A stretch of 64,000 nt of DNA from Lachnospiraceae bacterium UBA1721 (lineage in GTDB: Bacteria; Bacillota; Clostridia; Lachnospirales; Lachnospiraceae): the NCBI GenBank assembly GCA_002317155.1, contig DCIR01000072.1:1-64000 (forward strand), given 5' to 3'. Below are positions 26,653 to 35,886 of this stretch, piece by piece (within the stretch, counting starts at the first letter, position 1; each line of letters opens with the position of its first letter). The notes beneath the pieces are model-generated. The model saw only the letters and a list, made by a program, of their open reading frames with translations. It was not told the origin of the DNA and searched no databases. The position numbers and the translations under genes are program-made.

Positions 26653-27243
26653 CTACTGAGCATCGTGAAGTGCAATCACCTTATCAACAAGGCCATACTC
26701 TGCAGCTTCCTCTGCAGTAAGCCAGTTATCTCTCTCGGTATCAGCACATACTGTCTCATAAGGCTTGCCTGTGTTATTTGCAAGAATCTTATTCAACTTC
26801 TCTTTTGTACGGAGAATGTGCTTTGCAGCAATCTCAATCTCTGTAGCCTGACCCTGAGCTCCACCAAGAGGCTGGTGGATCATAATCTCTGCATTAGGAA
26901 GTGCAAAACGCTTACCCTTAGCACCACCTGAGAGAAGGAATGCTCCCATGCTGGCTGCCATACCTATACATACGGTAGAAACATCACACTTGATATACTG
27001 CATGGTGTCATAGATTGCCATACCTGCGGTTACGCTTCCTCCGGGGCTGTTAATATAAAGATGAATATCCTTCTCAGGATCCTCTGCCTCAAGGAAAAGA
27101 AGCTGTGCAACGATGATACTTGCAGATACATCGGTTACTTCCTCACCAAGGAAAATAATACGATCCTTCAGAAGTCTTGAATAAATATCATAAGATCTCT
27201 CACCCTTACTGGTCTGTTCAATGACATAAGGTACTAAACTCAT
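26653..27243 (-). CDS. clpP: ATP-dependent Clp protease proteolytic subunit
   Basis: A 196-aa serine peptidase forming a double heptameric ring with ClpX. The catalytic Ser lies in GMAASMGAFLL, the His in MIHQPLGGAQGQ and the Asp in the following DTERDNWLTAEEA segment. GGAGG lies upstream of the ATG. It sits between tig and clpX, the usual order. Confidence 0.97.
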   Translation of the reverse strand: MSLVPYVIEQTSKGERSYDIYSRLLKDRIIFLGEEVTDVSASIIVAQLLFLEAEDPEKDIHLYINSPGGSVTAGMAIYDTMQYIKCDVSTVCIGMAASMGAFLLSGGAKGKRFALPNAEIMIHQPLGGAQGQATEIEIAAKHILRTKEKLNKILANNTGKPYETVCADTERDNWLTAEEAAEYGLVDKVIALHDAQ

Positions 27244-27300
27244 ACTCTAACCTCCAAATACCGTCGCATGTTCATAATCAAATGCGACTCAAAATAAATA

Positions 27301-27347
27301 AAAGAGTGTCAAGCCATTGCATACGCACCCAGGCTATAACACTCTTT
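27301..27347 (-). terminator. Terminator between tig and clpP
   Basis: Arms AAAGAGTGT and ACACTCTTT (9 bp), extended by an inner AGCC/GGCT pairing. On the minus strand a T-rich stretch follows. Confidence 0.6.
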
Positions 27348-27399
27348 ATTTTACACTAATAGATCTGAGATACAATAAACTGTAGGTTTATTTTTCAGA

Positions 27400-28686
27400 T
27401 TACTTCTCTACAGCATTGTCTGCTACGAACTCAAGAGCCTTCTTGATAAGGATATCCTTCTCGATCTGCTTCTTTCCTTCTTCGCCTACCATATCAGCGA
27501 TCTTGTCTTCCTCAATTGCATATGCCTCTGCCATAGTCTTAAGCTCAGCCTTGTAATCATCCTCTGAAACAGTGATGTTCTCAGCAGCAGCAACAGCCTC
27601 GAGTACAAGTCTTGACTTAATTCTGCTCTCAGCCTGGGGCTTAACCTGCTCAAGGAGCTTATCAACGGTAGCTCCGGTGAACTGCATGTACTGCTCCATT
27701 GAAAGACCCTGAGACTGCATTCTCTGAGCGAACTCATTAACCATCTGTCTCTGCTCGGTCTTGATATATGCCTCAGGAAGCTCCATAGAAGATGCCTCAA
27801 TAATCTTATCGATTACTGCATCCTGCTTAGCTGCCTTAGCATCTGAAATCTTCTTAACTTCAAGATCAGCCTTAACGCTTGCCCTGTAATCAGCGAGAGT
27901 ATCAAATTCAGAAACCTCTGAAGCGAACTCATCGTTAAGCTCGGGAAGCTCCTGAGCCTTGATAGCCTTTACAGTGCACTTGAATACAGCGGGCTTACCT
28001 GCAAGACTTGCTTCCTGATACTCCTCAGGGAAAGTAACGTTAACATCAACTTCCTTGCCGATCTCTGCTCCGATAAGAGCATCTTCGAATCCGGGAATAA
28101 ATGAACCTGAACCGATGGTAAGAGGATAATCCTCACCCTTGCCGCCTTCGAAAGCAACACCATCAACGAATCCCTCGAAATCAAGAGTAACGGTATCGTC
28201 AGCAGCTACTGCTCTGTCGGTAACCTCTACTGTACGAGCCTGCTTCTTCTGCTCAGCCTTAAGGGCATTCTCAACATCCTCATCAGTAACGGTAACGTCG
28301 ATAGCGTCAACCTCTACACCCTTGTACTGTCCAAGAGTAACCTCGGGCTTAATAGCAACCTCAAGTACGAATACTACAGGCTGTCCCTTTACTACAGGAT
28401 TAACATCAAGACTAGCGATTGCTACGATTTCCTCGTCAGCCTCATCAATTGCTCTGTCACATACAGAATCCTGAAGAATCTCAATAGCATCCTGATAGAA
28501 TACTTCCTCTCCGTACATCTTCTCGATCATCTTACGAGGAGCCTTACCCTTACGGAAACCGGTAACTGCGATCTTATCCTTATTCTTCTGATAAGCAGCT
28601 TCTACAGCCTTCTCAAACTCGTCAGCTGCAACTTCTACATTAACTTTAGCCATATTGCCGTCTAATTTCTCTAACTGTACGCTCAT
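27400..28686 (-). CDS. tig: Trigger factor
   Basis: The ribosome-associated chaperone and peptidyl-prolyl isomerase, 428 aa. The N-terminal ribosome-binding signature reads GFRKGKAPRKMIEKMYG. The FKBP-type PPIase domain follows around residues 150-240 (DTVTLDFEGFVDG and FPEEYQEASLAGKPAVF), then the helical substrate-binding C-terminal domain. TAAGGAGG precedes the ATG. It heads the tig-clpP-clpX proteostasis cluster but is separated from clpP by a terminator. Confidence 0.97.
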   Translation of the reverse strand: MSVQLEKLDGNMAKVNVEVAADEFEKAVEAAYQKNKDKIAVTGFRKGKAPRKMIEKMYGEEVFYQDAIEILQDSVCDRAIDEADEEIVAIASLDVNPVVKGQPVVFVLEVAIKPEVTLGQYKGVEVDAIDVTVTDEDVENALKAEQKKQARTVEVTDRAVAADDTVTLDFEGFVDGVAFEGGKGEDYPLTIGSGSFIPGFEDALIGAEIGKEVDVNVTFPEEYQEASLAGKPAVFKCTVKAIKAQELPELNDEFASEVSEFDTLADYRASVKADLEVKKISDAKAAKQDAVIDKIIEASSMELPEAYIKTEQRQMVNEFAQRMQSQGLSMEQYMQFTGATVDKLLEQVKPQAESRIKSRLVLEAVAAAENITVSEDDYKAELKTMAEAYAIEEDKIADMVGEEGKKQIEKDILIKKALEFVADNAVEK

Positions 28687-28738
28687 TATTGCGCATCCTC
28701 CTTACGTCCGACCGTCGCGCGGTCACAATCAGTTTCAG

Positions 28739-28767
28739 ATTATAACATATGAAAATCGAGTAGGCAA
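28739..28767 (-). promoter_or_regulatory. Promoter of tig
   Basis: Minus-strand -35 TTGCCT (28762-28767), 17-bp spacer and consensus -10 TATAAT (28739-28744). Confidence 0.6.
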
Positions 28768-28967
28768 CAAAAAATGCTTGTTTTTCAAGCGTTTCAGGCG
28801 TTTTTGAGCAATAAATGATTACTTTTACAGCGTTCTTTCATAAATATCATCACAAATGAAATCACGAACATTCCCCCCCCCACATGTAATCATATATTGA
28901 ATTGACGGTGTTGAATAAAGCCGAACCATTAATGGCTGAGAAACATTTCTGCCTCTCAGCCATTCCT
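28768..28967. other. Non-coding gap with C9 tract and small hairpins
   Basis: No convincing gene. It holds a 5-bp hairpin GCTTG/CAAGC followed by T6 on the minus strand (near 28770-28790), a homopolymer of nine C at 28873-28881, and a stem GGCTGAGA/TCTCAGCC (near 28933-28963) that may end the padR operon. Confidence 0.5.
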
Positions 28968-29867
28968 TTACTGCTTATAAGAACTTCCCTTATTGGTACC
29001 GTTTACGCTTACAGCGCCGAGGTCAGTGCTAAGATTCATCTTGGCAGTTCCCAGGTTATCGCACTTTACATCTAATGCTCCGAGTGAACATTCAGCAGTA
29101 AGATTGTTGAATTCTCCATCTACTTCGATAGCACCGAGATCATTGGTAATATCAGCAGTATCAAACTTACAATCCTTAAGAGATACGTCTCCGAGGTCTG
29201 CTTCGATATGTACGGTTCCAAGGCTGCTGTCCTTGATTTCTACGTTACCAAGGTCTGCCTGGATATCCAAATCCTGTGCCTCAACATTCTTCATCTCGAC
29301 ATTACCGAGATCTGCAGTGATATTAAGCTCATCACAGATGAGTGCAGTCTTAACTTCAACATTGCCAAGATCTGTCTCAATCTTAACCTGTCCTAATTCA
29401 GTACTTTCAGGAACATATATTGTGACATTACATGAATTGTTGGTACCTCCGTTAAAGTTAACCTTAAAGATCTTACTCTCATGCTTAATCTTAAGAGTGT
29501 CATTTTCAACCTTTACATCAGGCATATAATCTTCAGGATACTCAACCACCACCTTATAGTTATCACCCTGCTTGATCTCAACATTGGCAAATGCAAGATC
29601 TATATCAATGTTAGAAAATTCTATATCGGTATACTCCTGCTCAACAACATCTCCTAAAGAAACATTTCCTACAGAAATGTTGAAATCACCGGTATCTATT
29701 TCCTTAACAATAGTATTTATGATGTTGCCATTAGTGAACTCCCTAATAGATAAACCGATCTCCCTGCCTAGCAGGAACGCTCTGTACCATACAGAACATA
29801 CACATACAACAACTGTAATCGGAATTAATATTGCAAGATAAATTGTCTTAAACTTCTTAACATTCAT
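28968..29867 (-). CDS. DUF4097-type beta-helix membrane-anchored protein
   Basis: A 299-aa protein with one N-terminal membrane anchor (residues about 9-30). An extended series of short beta repeats follows, recognisable by recurring DLGNVE/DLGDV/DLGAV motifs about 17-20 residues apart, as in DUF4097 (adhesin-like beta-solenoid) proteins. These are often encoded with PadR regulators and DUF1700 proteins. The molecular role is unknown. The ATG at 29867 overlaps the stop of the DUF1700 gene by one base and has GGAGG seven bases upstream, implying translational coupling. Confidence 0.8.
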   Translation of the reverse strand: MNVKKFKTIYLAILIPITVVVCVCSVWYRAFLLGREIGLSIREFTNGNIINTIVKEIDTGDFNISVGNVSLGDVVEQEYTDIEFSNIDIDLAFANVEIKQGDNYKVVVEYPEDYMPDVKVENDTLKIKHESKIFKVNFNGGTNNSCNVTIYVPESTELGQVKIETDLGNVEVKTALICDELNITADLGNVEMKNVEAQDLDIQADLGNVEIKDSSLGTVHIEADLGDVSLKDCKFDTADITNDLGAIEVDGEFNNLTAECSLGALDVKCDNLGTAKMNLSTDLGAVSVNGTNKGSSYKQ

Positions 29868-30970
29868 CACTTAGCCTCCTTATCTGAATCATCTGCCAAA
29901 GCAGCCTTCACTTCATCTTCTACAGAAATCTTTGCTTCATCTTCAAAAACAGACTTCTGTTCAATTTCAGATAAGTCAACAAGCAGATTTCTGTCAATGA
30001 TCATATGTGCAACTGAAGCGATAGGCCAAATAAGCCAGGTCCAAAGCCATCCAACAAACACAAAGCTAAGCATCAGATATACACAAGTTACTGTTGCCCA
30101 ATAAACTGACATTACGCACTGAACACCCACACTCTTATATCCCATCTTATTCTTTTTCTTAGGGGAATAACTTGCCTTGAGTGTTTCTTCCTTAGATACA
30201 GTCTTAAGAAGATATCCGTATCCCTCAAGAATCTGAGCCTGGTATACGATAAGCATTACTCCGATACCTATAAAAATGAATACCATTGCTCCACTCAAAT
30301 TATCAATATACTTGGAATTAACCAGTTCACTGAGAAAAGCTGCAGGAAGCCAGCACATAGCACAGAGCATTACACCAACGGTCAAATAGATAGTGCGGTT
30401 CTTGCTGAAGTTGTCCTTGTCTTCAATAACAGCCTTTGTCGCATCCATACTCAACGCGAACTTATCACTCTTTAGATGTTCCCAATTTTTAAGACAAACA
30501 TTCGATAAAACAATTAACACAACACCGGCTGCGATAAATCCGAAGAAAAACAATATCTCAAATGCATCAAGCGACTCAGGTAAAATAATCTCTCCTATGA
30601 TAATTCCTACAAAGCTTAATATTATTAAACATACTCCAAGACTACGCTTGAATGCTGATTCAGCTTTGTCCTTCATATACTCTTTAGCTTCATCTGCATT
30701 TACTATGATCTGAGGTACAGTCTCTGTCTCTGCCTTCTCTTCGACTTCTTTAACTTCCTCCTCAATACCTATTGCCTCTGCAAGCTCTGAAAGATTTCCA
30801 AACTCTGAGATAACTGTACCAACGGCTTCGTTCTGAGTCTTTCCTTCCTCAATAAGCTCGTTATATTTATCTTCCATCATCTGCCAAAGCTCTTCTCTTG
30901 CTCTGATAACAGCAGGAGTATTCGGCATATTTGCAAACATTGTATCAAGATAATTTCTAATCGTTTCCAT
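29867..30970 (-). CDS. DUF1700/HAAS-domain membrane protein
   Basis: A 367-aa protein. The N-terminal ~75 residues form a helical cytoplasmic domain (METIRNYLDTMFANMPNTPAVIRAREE is split into NYLDTMFANMP and IRAREELWQMMEDKYNEL) of the DUF1700/HAAS type, followed by a charged linker and about six membrane helices. The start ATG at 30968-30970 lies inside the end of padR and has GGAGGAG upstream. It is the middle gene of a padR operon, a combination known in clostridia and thought to serve envelope sensing, though the signal is not known. Confidence 0.78.
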   Translation of the reverse strand: METIRNYLDTMFANMPNTPAVIRAREELWQMMEDKYNELIEEGKTQNEAVGTVISEFGNLSELAEAIGIEEEVKEVEEKAETETVPQIIVNADEAKEYMKDKAESAFKRSLGVCLIILSFVGIIIGEIILPESLDAFEILFFFGFIAAGVVLIVLSNVCLKNWEHLKSDKFALSMDATKAVIEDKDNFSKNRTIYLTVGVMLCAMCWLPAAFLSELVNSKYIDNLSGAMVFIFIGIGVMLIVYQAQILEGYGYLLKTVSKEETLKASYSPKKKNKMGYKSVGVQCVMSVYWATVTCVYLMLSFVFVGWLWTWLIWPIASVAHMIIDRNLLVDLSEIEQKSVFEDEAKISVEDEVKAALADDSDKEAK

Positions 30971-31310
30971 TACTGTTCTCCTCCATAATAAACTGCTCAA
31001 CTACTTCTTTTGTAAGCAGCCACTCCTCACATTTTTCATTGTAGTAATTTCTACCTGCATCAGTAATCTTGTAGTAGGTTCTCTTCTTACCACCTTCGCC
31101 TGCTTCCATGATGAAGGATTCGACATACCCGTTTTTCTCCATTCTGGAGAATGCTGAGTAAAGTGTTGTTTCTTTAATAACATATTTTCCGTTTGATAAA
31201 ATCTTAATCTGCTTTGAAAGCTCATATCCATATGAAGGTTCTTTCAAGAGCAGAAAAAGAATCATCGTATCATTGTATCCGCGAATAACATCGCTGCTGA
31301 TTTCAATCAT
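30957..31310 (-). CDS. PadR-family transcriptional regulator
   Basis: A 117-aa winged-helix repressor. The DNA-binding domain contains the typical LLKEPSYGYELSKQI and the wing with KKRTYYKITDAGR. It probably represses its own operon (padR, DUF1700, DUF4097) from the repeat-rich operator next to the -10 element. The start is the ATG at 31308-31310 with GGAAGGAG upstream, seven codons inside the longest frame. Its 3' end overlaps the next gene by 14 bp. Confidence 0.9.
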   Translation of the reverse strand: MIEISSDVIRGYNDTMILFLLLKEPSYGYELSKQIKILSNGKYVIKETTLYSAFSRMEKNGYVESFIMEAGEGGKKRTYYKITDAGRNYYNEKCEEWLLTKEVVEQFIMEENSNGND

Positions 31311-31382
31311 TTCTGTGCTCCTTCCCTGCATTGTTTATAATTTCAATCGATTGTTTTGACAGATTTGTTTTTTTGACGCTTT

Positions 31383-31444
31383 TACTACGTTTATCGTACT
31401 ATGTCTGTCGTTGCTACGCCTGTCGTACTACGTCTGTCGTAGTA
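31383..31444 (-). repeat. Four degenerate 14-15 bp tandem repeats, likely PadR operator
   Basis: Units on the plus strand are TACTACGTTTATCG, TACTATGTCTGTCG, TTGCTACGCCTGTCG and TACTACGTCTGTCG. The last unit plus its flank makes a perfect palindrome TACTACG-N5-CGTAGTA (31426-31444), abutting the -10 hexamer. The array covers the predicted transcription start. Confidence 0.7.
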
Positions 31445-31473
31445 AATATATCATTGAGCTCTATAAGTGTCAA
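31445..31473 (-). promoter_or_regulatory. Promoter of the padR operon
   Basis: Minus-strand consensus -35 TTGACA (31468-31473), 17-bp spacer and -10 TATATT (31445-31450), directly next to the repeat operator. Confidence 0.8.
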
Positions 31474-31524
31474 TAACAAATTTGAAATAATTACAAATTA
31501 CCAAAAACGCTTTACTGTTTGCAT

Positions 31525-31570
31525 AAAAAACAGCCCCCAGGCCGAGAACCAAATCTCAGCCTAAGAGCTG
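31525..31570 (-). terminator. Terminator of the solute-binding-protein pair
   Basis: On the minus strand a long imperfect stem starts CAGCTCTTAGGCTGAGA and closes TTCTCGGCC...GGGGGCTG, followed by TTTTTTA. Confidence 0.75.
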
Positions 31571-31645
31571 CATAATAATTTACCTGTAAAGGCACATATT
31601 TATTGTTTAATTTAATTGTTTTATCCGATTGTTTTAAGTGTTGCC

Positions 31646-33238
31646 TTACCTGTTGGCTTCATCAATCGCTTCCTGCCATGAATAACTTACCCAATCTATG
31701 CATGAATACAAATCACAACCGGCATTAATATTCCATAAAAAATCGCTTCCGAGACTAATTCCCGGAACCATCGCCGCATAGCTAACGGTTCCAAATCCGG
31801 GGCTAACCATCAGCGGAATAGTTTCATCAATTGCTCTGCTATCAAAGATACCACTTCGGAATGAAGATGTGTCGAAGAAATCCTCATAACCTGCAGGCTC
31901 TCTATTATATAAGTCATAGGCAAATGCGATTTTCCATGCTCGATCTGCATCGTATATACCTGGGATCACAGCGACATTATTTGACCAGCATCCCTTATAA
32001 CAATCAACCTGAGGCCCCTTAGGGAAAGTAACAAATCCTATATCAAAAGAAGCATCCATTAAAAATGAATATGACTGTCCAACATATGAATCATCTACAA
32101 AAAATGCAACATTTCCGCTCAGGAATTCACCTTGATAATAATCCCAGTTTGCTCCGTCAGGGTCATGATTATCATACCTATTGTACAATTCAACCACCCA
32201 CTCCAGAGCTTCTACAGTATTGGAATTCTCAAGGTTGTATGTATAACCATCTCTGTTTATGCCAACATAGCTTCCACCATTTGAATATATCGCTGCTGAA
32301 GTCATGACACTTTCATTGGTGCATAAACCGTATATATTTCCACCCTGCACAGTTGCCATAATATCATCAAAAGCTTCCCAGGTCCATGTTCCGTCAGCCT
32401 GCATATCATAAATGTCATCGGGGTCTACTCCCGCAGCACGAAGAACATCCTTGTTAAAATACACTCCTGTTCGAGCCTCAGAAAATCCGGAATACATTCC
32501 ATATATTCCGCCTTTATATGTATACTGCTCATGAGTCAGATTTCTTGCATACTGAGCTTTACTAAAATCAAGACAATCAAGTGTACTGAGATCATACATT
32601 AATCCATCATGCAAGGCATCAGCTATACTCGGATCATCTCGTATCACGAATACATAATTGTTATAATCTCCTCCACCAGTCACATAATCTACAAAATCAT
32701 AAGGTGTTGAGCCCCAATCTGAAATAGCGAGTTCCTTAATAGTAAAATTATATGTCTCCTGGATCCATTCGCGATACTCCAGTCTAGCCTCTTCATATTC
32801 ATTTGTGGGCTCAGGTATTTCACCTGTAGACCACCAGTCTCTGATAATAATTTCCATACCTCCGAGGTCAATCACGTTACCGTATTCATCAGTATATATC
32901 TGATATGGGCTTTCAAAATATGGATCCGCAGGTACTTCGACAGGTGTACCCTGGTCAGTAGTTCCAGCATCAGCGGTAGTATCTTCAGCTGGTTCTGTGC
33001 TTGTATCTGTCGCAGCGGCATTACCTGCCCCCGAGCCGGCATTCGAATATGAAATCTGGCTACGCAAATCGCTATTCTCCTGCATTAATTCCTCATTCTC
33101 TGCCTCAAGTTCCTCAATATCTGCTTCGAGCTTCTCTACCTTCTTTTCAAGTCTCGCAACATCTGCGTCTGTAGCACATCCGGTAAGCATACCGGCAAAT
33201 GTTAATCCGCACAACGCCAGCGCCAATGCTTTTTTCAT
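31646..33238 (-). CDS. ABC-type extracellular solute-binding lipoprotein with coiled-coil linker
   Basis: A 530-aa lipoprotein (lipobox LTGC) resembling family 1 sugar-binding proteins. After the lipid anchor comes an unusual coiled coil (residues about 25-65, EKKVEKLEADIEELEAENEE), then a Thr/Ala/Asp-rich linker, then the binding domain. Conserved-looking parts include DMQADGTWTWEAFDDIM and FFVDDSYVGQ. The ligand cannot be told. It lies 35 bp after a related gene. No permease or ATPase gene is nearby, so it must share a distant transporter or do something else. Confidence 0.78.
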   Translation of the reverse strand: MKKALALALCGLTFAGMLTGCATDADVARLEKKVEKLEADIEELEAENEELMQENSDLRSQISYSNAGSGAGNAAATDTSTEPAEDTTADAGTTDQGTPVEVPADPYFESPYQIYTDEYGNVIDLGGMEIIIRDWWSTGEIPEPTNEYEEARLEYREWIQETYNFTIKELAISDWGSTPYDFVDYVTGGGDYNNYVFVIRDDPSIADALHDGLMYDLSTLDCLDFSKAQYARNLTHEQYTYKGGIYGMYSGFSEARTGVYFNKDVLRAAGVDPDDIYDMQADGTWTWEAFDDIMATVQGGNIYGLCTNESVMTSAAIYSNGGSYVGINRDGYTYNLENSNTVEALEWVVELYNRYDNHDPDGANWDYYQGEFLSGNVAFFVDDSYVGQSYSFLMDASFDIGFVTFPKGPQVDCYKGCWSNNVAVIPGIYDADRAWKIAFAYDLYNREPAGYEDFFDTSSFRSGIFDSRAIDETIPLMVSPGFGTVSYAAMVPGISLGSDFLWNINAGCDLYSCIDWVSYSWQEAIDEANR

Positions 33239-33273
33239 GCTTTTCCTCCTTATACAATAATCCTCTTTCAGGA

Positions 33274-34728
33274 TTACTGATTCTTTTCATTCTCAGCGGC
33301 AATATATTCCCGCCATTTCTCTGTAGCTTGATTAACCAGCATAGAAGCATCCTGCTGCATATAAAATCCAGCTAACAATTGAGAATATATATCTAGCTCG
33401 GGTATCATTTGAGCCTTATCACTTACAATATAACTTGCTGTTCCGTTCATTTCAAGTAATGCTTCGACTCCCGGCTTAGAGTATACAGAATAATATGTAT
33501 ACATGTTCGGATCATAATCTTCATATCCGGCCGGTGGTGTATTCCACATAGACCATACAAAAGCCAGCTTCCAAGCAGTGTCCTCATCATAGCAAGCGGG
33601 GATAACAACCGGATAATTCTTTGATGGTATAGTATATTTTCCTTCCGCATTATCAGGTCCCTTTGGGAAAGCTACTATACCGTAATCAGAATCACTATCA
33701 ATCATACATGGATCAAAATGTTCTGCACATCCTATTGTAAATGCGGCACCATCATATAAAAATATCTCATCAAAATCATAAACAGCTGACGGATGAAAAA
33801 ATACATCCAAAATATATGCAGACCATTCAAGTGCTTCTCGTGTCTGATCGGAATTAACCAAAAGAGTGTATCCTTCTTCATCAATCCCTACAAATCCACC
33901 ACCATTTGAATATACTGCCGCCTCACAAAAGCTCTCGCAGCTGCCTGCGAATCCATAATATTCCGGCAATCCATCGCCATCCTCGTCGACCTGGACATTC
34001 TCCAATATTTTTTCAAATTCGTCCCATGTCCAGGTGCCATCTGCCTGCATTTCATATATTGAATCAGGATTGATTCCATAAGCCCTTAATATATCTTCAT
34101 TAAAAACAAGGCATAATGGTGATTGATTAATACCTGCTGCCATCGAATATATATGCTCATTGTCAGAATAGTTCTCCGCAGATCTGTTTCTATAGAATTT
34201 ATAGCTGTCAAAATCAAGTATATCTATAGTAGCCAAATCATACATATATCCGTCTGAAAACGCCTGCGAAAGATAGTTATCATCATGAAGAACCCATATC
34301 GTATTACTTTTGTATTGGCCGAACTCCACGTAATCGCAATACGCCTGCGTTATATTTTCATATGAAAAGTCACTGCCTCTTTTTACCTTAAAATTATAAG
34401 TATCCTTAAGCCATTCATGATACTCATATACATCATCCTCATAATCACTAGTAGGCACATCATCTGCATTCGGATCAGACCACCAGTCAATAATCTCAAT
34501 CTCCATACCACCAAAGTTCATCGGAAAATTGCTTCGTGCATCCACGATTAAATTATTCGAATAAGTCCATCCATCAGATATATGCCATATCAAATCCGGA
34601 TCTGTATAATCAGAATTCTCTACAAACGGCGCAGGCTCAGCAGCATCCTCCTCAGAACTGCTGCCACACCCTGTAATTAGTGTCAAAAACAGTACTCCAC
34701 ATATCACTAAAGACAATATTTTTTTCAT
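33274..34728 (-). CDS. ABC-type extracellular solute-binding lipoprotein (paralog of the next gene)
   Basis: A 484-aa lipoprotein with lipobox LITGC after MKKILSLVICGVLFL. The mature part is clearly related to the downstream protein: both share GGMEI.I.DWWS, YEYHEWL.DTYNF/YREWIQETYNF, EMQADGTWTW/DMQADGTWTW and AFPKGP. It lacks the coiled-coil linker of that paralog. The start is taken at the ATG at 34726-34728, at the signal peptide; GAGGA is 11 bases upstream. First gene of the pair. Confidence 0.77.
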   Translation of the reverse strand: MKKILSLVICGVLFLTLITGCGSSSEEDAAEPAPFVENSDYTDPDLIWHISDGWTYSNNLIVDARSNFPMNFGGMEIEIIDWWSDPNADDVPTSDYEDDVYEYHEWLKDTYNFKVKRGSDFSYENITQAYCDYVEFGQYKSNTIWVLHDDNYLSQAFSDGYMYDLATIDILDFDSYKFYRNRSAENYSDNEHIYSMAAGINQSPLCLVFNEDILRAYGINPDSIYEMQADGTWTWDEFEKILENVQVDEDGDGLPEYYGFAGSCESFCEAAVYSNGGGFVGIDEEGYTLLVNSDQTREALEWSAYILDVFFHPSAVYDFDEIFLYDGAAFTIGCAEHFDPCMIDSDSDYGIVAFPKGPDNAEGKYTIPSKNYPVVIPACYDEDTAWKLAFVWSMWNTPPAGYEDYDPNMYTYYSVYSKPGVEALLEMNGTASYIVSDKAQMIPELDIYSQLLAGFYMQQDASMLVNQATEKWREYIAAENEKNQ

Positions 34729-34815
34729 CAAAATTATATTCCTCATAATCAACATCATCGGAAAGCTTGGTTGGAATCTGTGCTTATAATCCTAATACCC
34801 ATTAACCAATATAGA

Positions 34816-34849
34816 AAATAAAAAAGCTCCGAGCATACACTCGAAGCTT
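34816..34849 (-). terminator. Terminator after tRNA-Leu(AAG) copy 1
   Basis: Stem AAGCTTCGAG/CTCGGAGCTT on the minus strand with T6 following. Confidence 0.8.
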
Positions 34850-34861
34850 TATATTGTCTGA

Positions 34862-34945
34862 TGCGGAAGAAGGGACTTGAACCCTCACGGCCTTGCGGTC
34901 ACAAGATCCTTAGTCTTGCTCGTCTACCAATTCCGACACTTCCGC
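34862..34945 (-). tRNA. tRNA-Leu (anticodon AAG), copy 1
   Basis: An 84-nt class II tRNA with acceptor GCGGAAG/CTTCCGC and discriminator A. The anticodon stem CAAGA/TCTTG encloses loop CTAAGGA, giving anticodon AAG. The T-arm GGTTCAAGTCC is standard. The sequence is identical to the copy at 51492-51575. Confidence 0.95.
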
Positions 34946-35143
34946 GCACAACAATGGTATAGTACCACCCCTATTGAACTTTGTCAACAATATCTTACGC
35001 TATTTTTTTACATTTTTTACAATCATTTTCACTATAGTTTATCTCTATCACCAGTGATAATAACTACATATTTCACTATAACCAACTTTCCATGCTATAT
35101 TCTCACTATAAGATAAATTCATACGAAATCAGGTGATTAATTA

Positions 35144-35773
35144 ATGAAACAGATTCTTTGCTTCGGCGATTCAAATACATATGGTTACATTCCCGGTACA
35201 GGCAAGCGCTACGCCTGGGGCGAACGATGGACAAGTATTCTTCAGGAAAATCTTCGTACCAACGCTCCCGAGGCAAATATAAAAATAATCGAGGAAGGCC
35301 TTGTGGGACGAACTACAGTCTATGAAGATGCAACCAGACCCGGACTCCGTGGAAATGCACTACTTCCCTCAGTTCTCAAAAGTCATGGTAAGCTGGATAC
35401 AATAATCCTTATGCTCGGAACCAATGATTGCAAATCTTTATACAATGCTTCTCCCAAAGAAATTGGTAGCGGAATCGAGACTTTACTCAAGCAGATAAAA
35501 GCTATCTCTCCTGAGGCAAAAATCCTTCTTATCTCTCCGATTCATTTGGGTGAACATGTTTGGGAAGAAGGCTTTGATCCCGACTTTAACAAGCATTCTG
35601 TCAAGGTATCAAAAGGACTTAAGAAGGTCTACTCTGAACTGGCATTAAAATATCATGCAGATTTTCTTGCCGCATCAGACTATGCTTCTCCAAGTGATGT
35701 AGACCAGGAACATCTAACAGTTCAGGGACACCAGATTTTAGCAGATGCAATTTACTCAAAACTCAGCGCATAA
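35144..35773 (+). CDS. SGNH/GDSL-family esterase
   Basis: A 209-aa hydrolase of the SGNH superfamily, close to bacterial arylesterases and acetylxylan esterases. The four blocks are visible: GDSNTYG with the nucleophile Ser at residue 10, GLVGRTT, LGTNDC, and the catalytic Asp-His in DQEHLTVQGH. It has no signal peptide, so it acts in the cytoplasm. A deacetylase role on carbohydrate oligomers is plausible but not shown by the context. It has its own AGGTG ribosome binding site and lies in the tRNA-Leu to fecCD gap on the opposite strand. Confidence 0.85.
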   Translation: MKQILCFGDSNTYGYIPGTGKRYAWGERWTSILQENLRTNAPEANIKIIEEGLVGRTTVYEDATRPGLRGNALLPSVLKSHGKLDTIILMLGTNDCKSLYNASPKEIGSGIETLLKQIKAISPEAKILLISPIHLGEHVWEEGFDPDFNKHSVKVSKGLKKVYSELALKYHADFLAASDYASPSDVDQEHLTVQGHQILADAIYSKLSA

Positions 35774-35886
35774 TATGGTATTATACAAGAGGACAATGTC
35801 TTAAAGCTGCGGTGAACTTGCCCAAAGCAAACTAAAACGCCTTTATGCCCCCTCAAACAAGAGAAAGTAACTAAATTGCATTTTTT

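Noticed and set aside
31383..31444. Short CRISPR-like repeat array
   Set aside because: Units are 14-15 bp, directly adjacent without spacers, and lie on a promoter; no cas gene is present.
35774..35886. Cobalamin riboswitch before the FecCD permease (GGTGAACTTGCCC-like stretch)
   Set aside because: The conserved B12-box and surrounding blocks are missing and the gap is too short for a full riboswitch.
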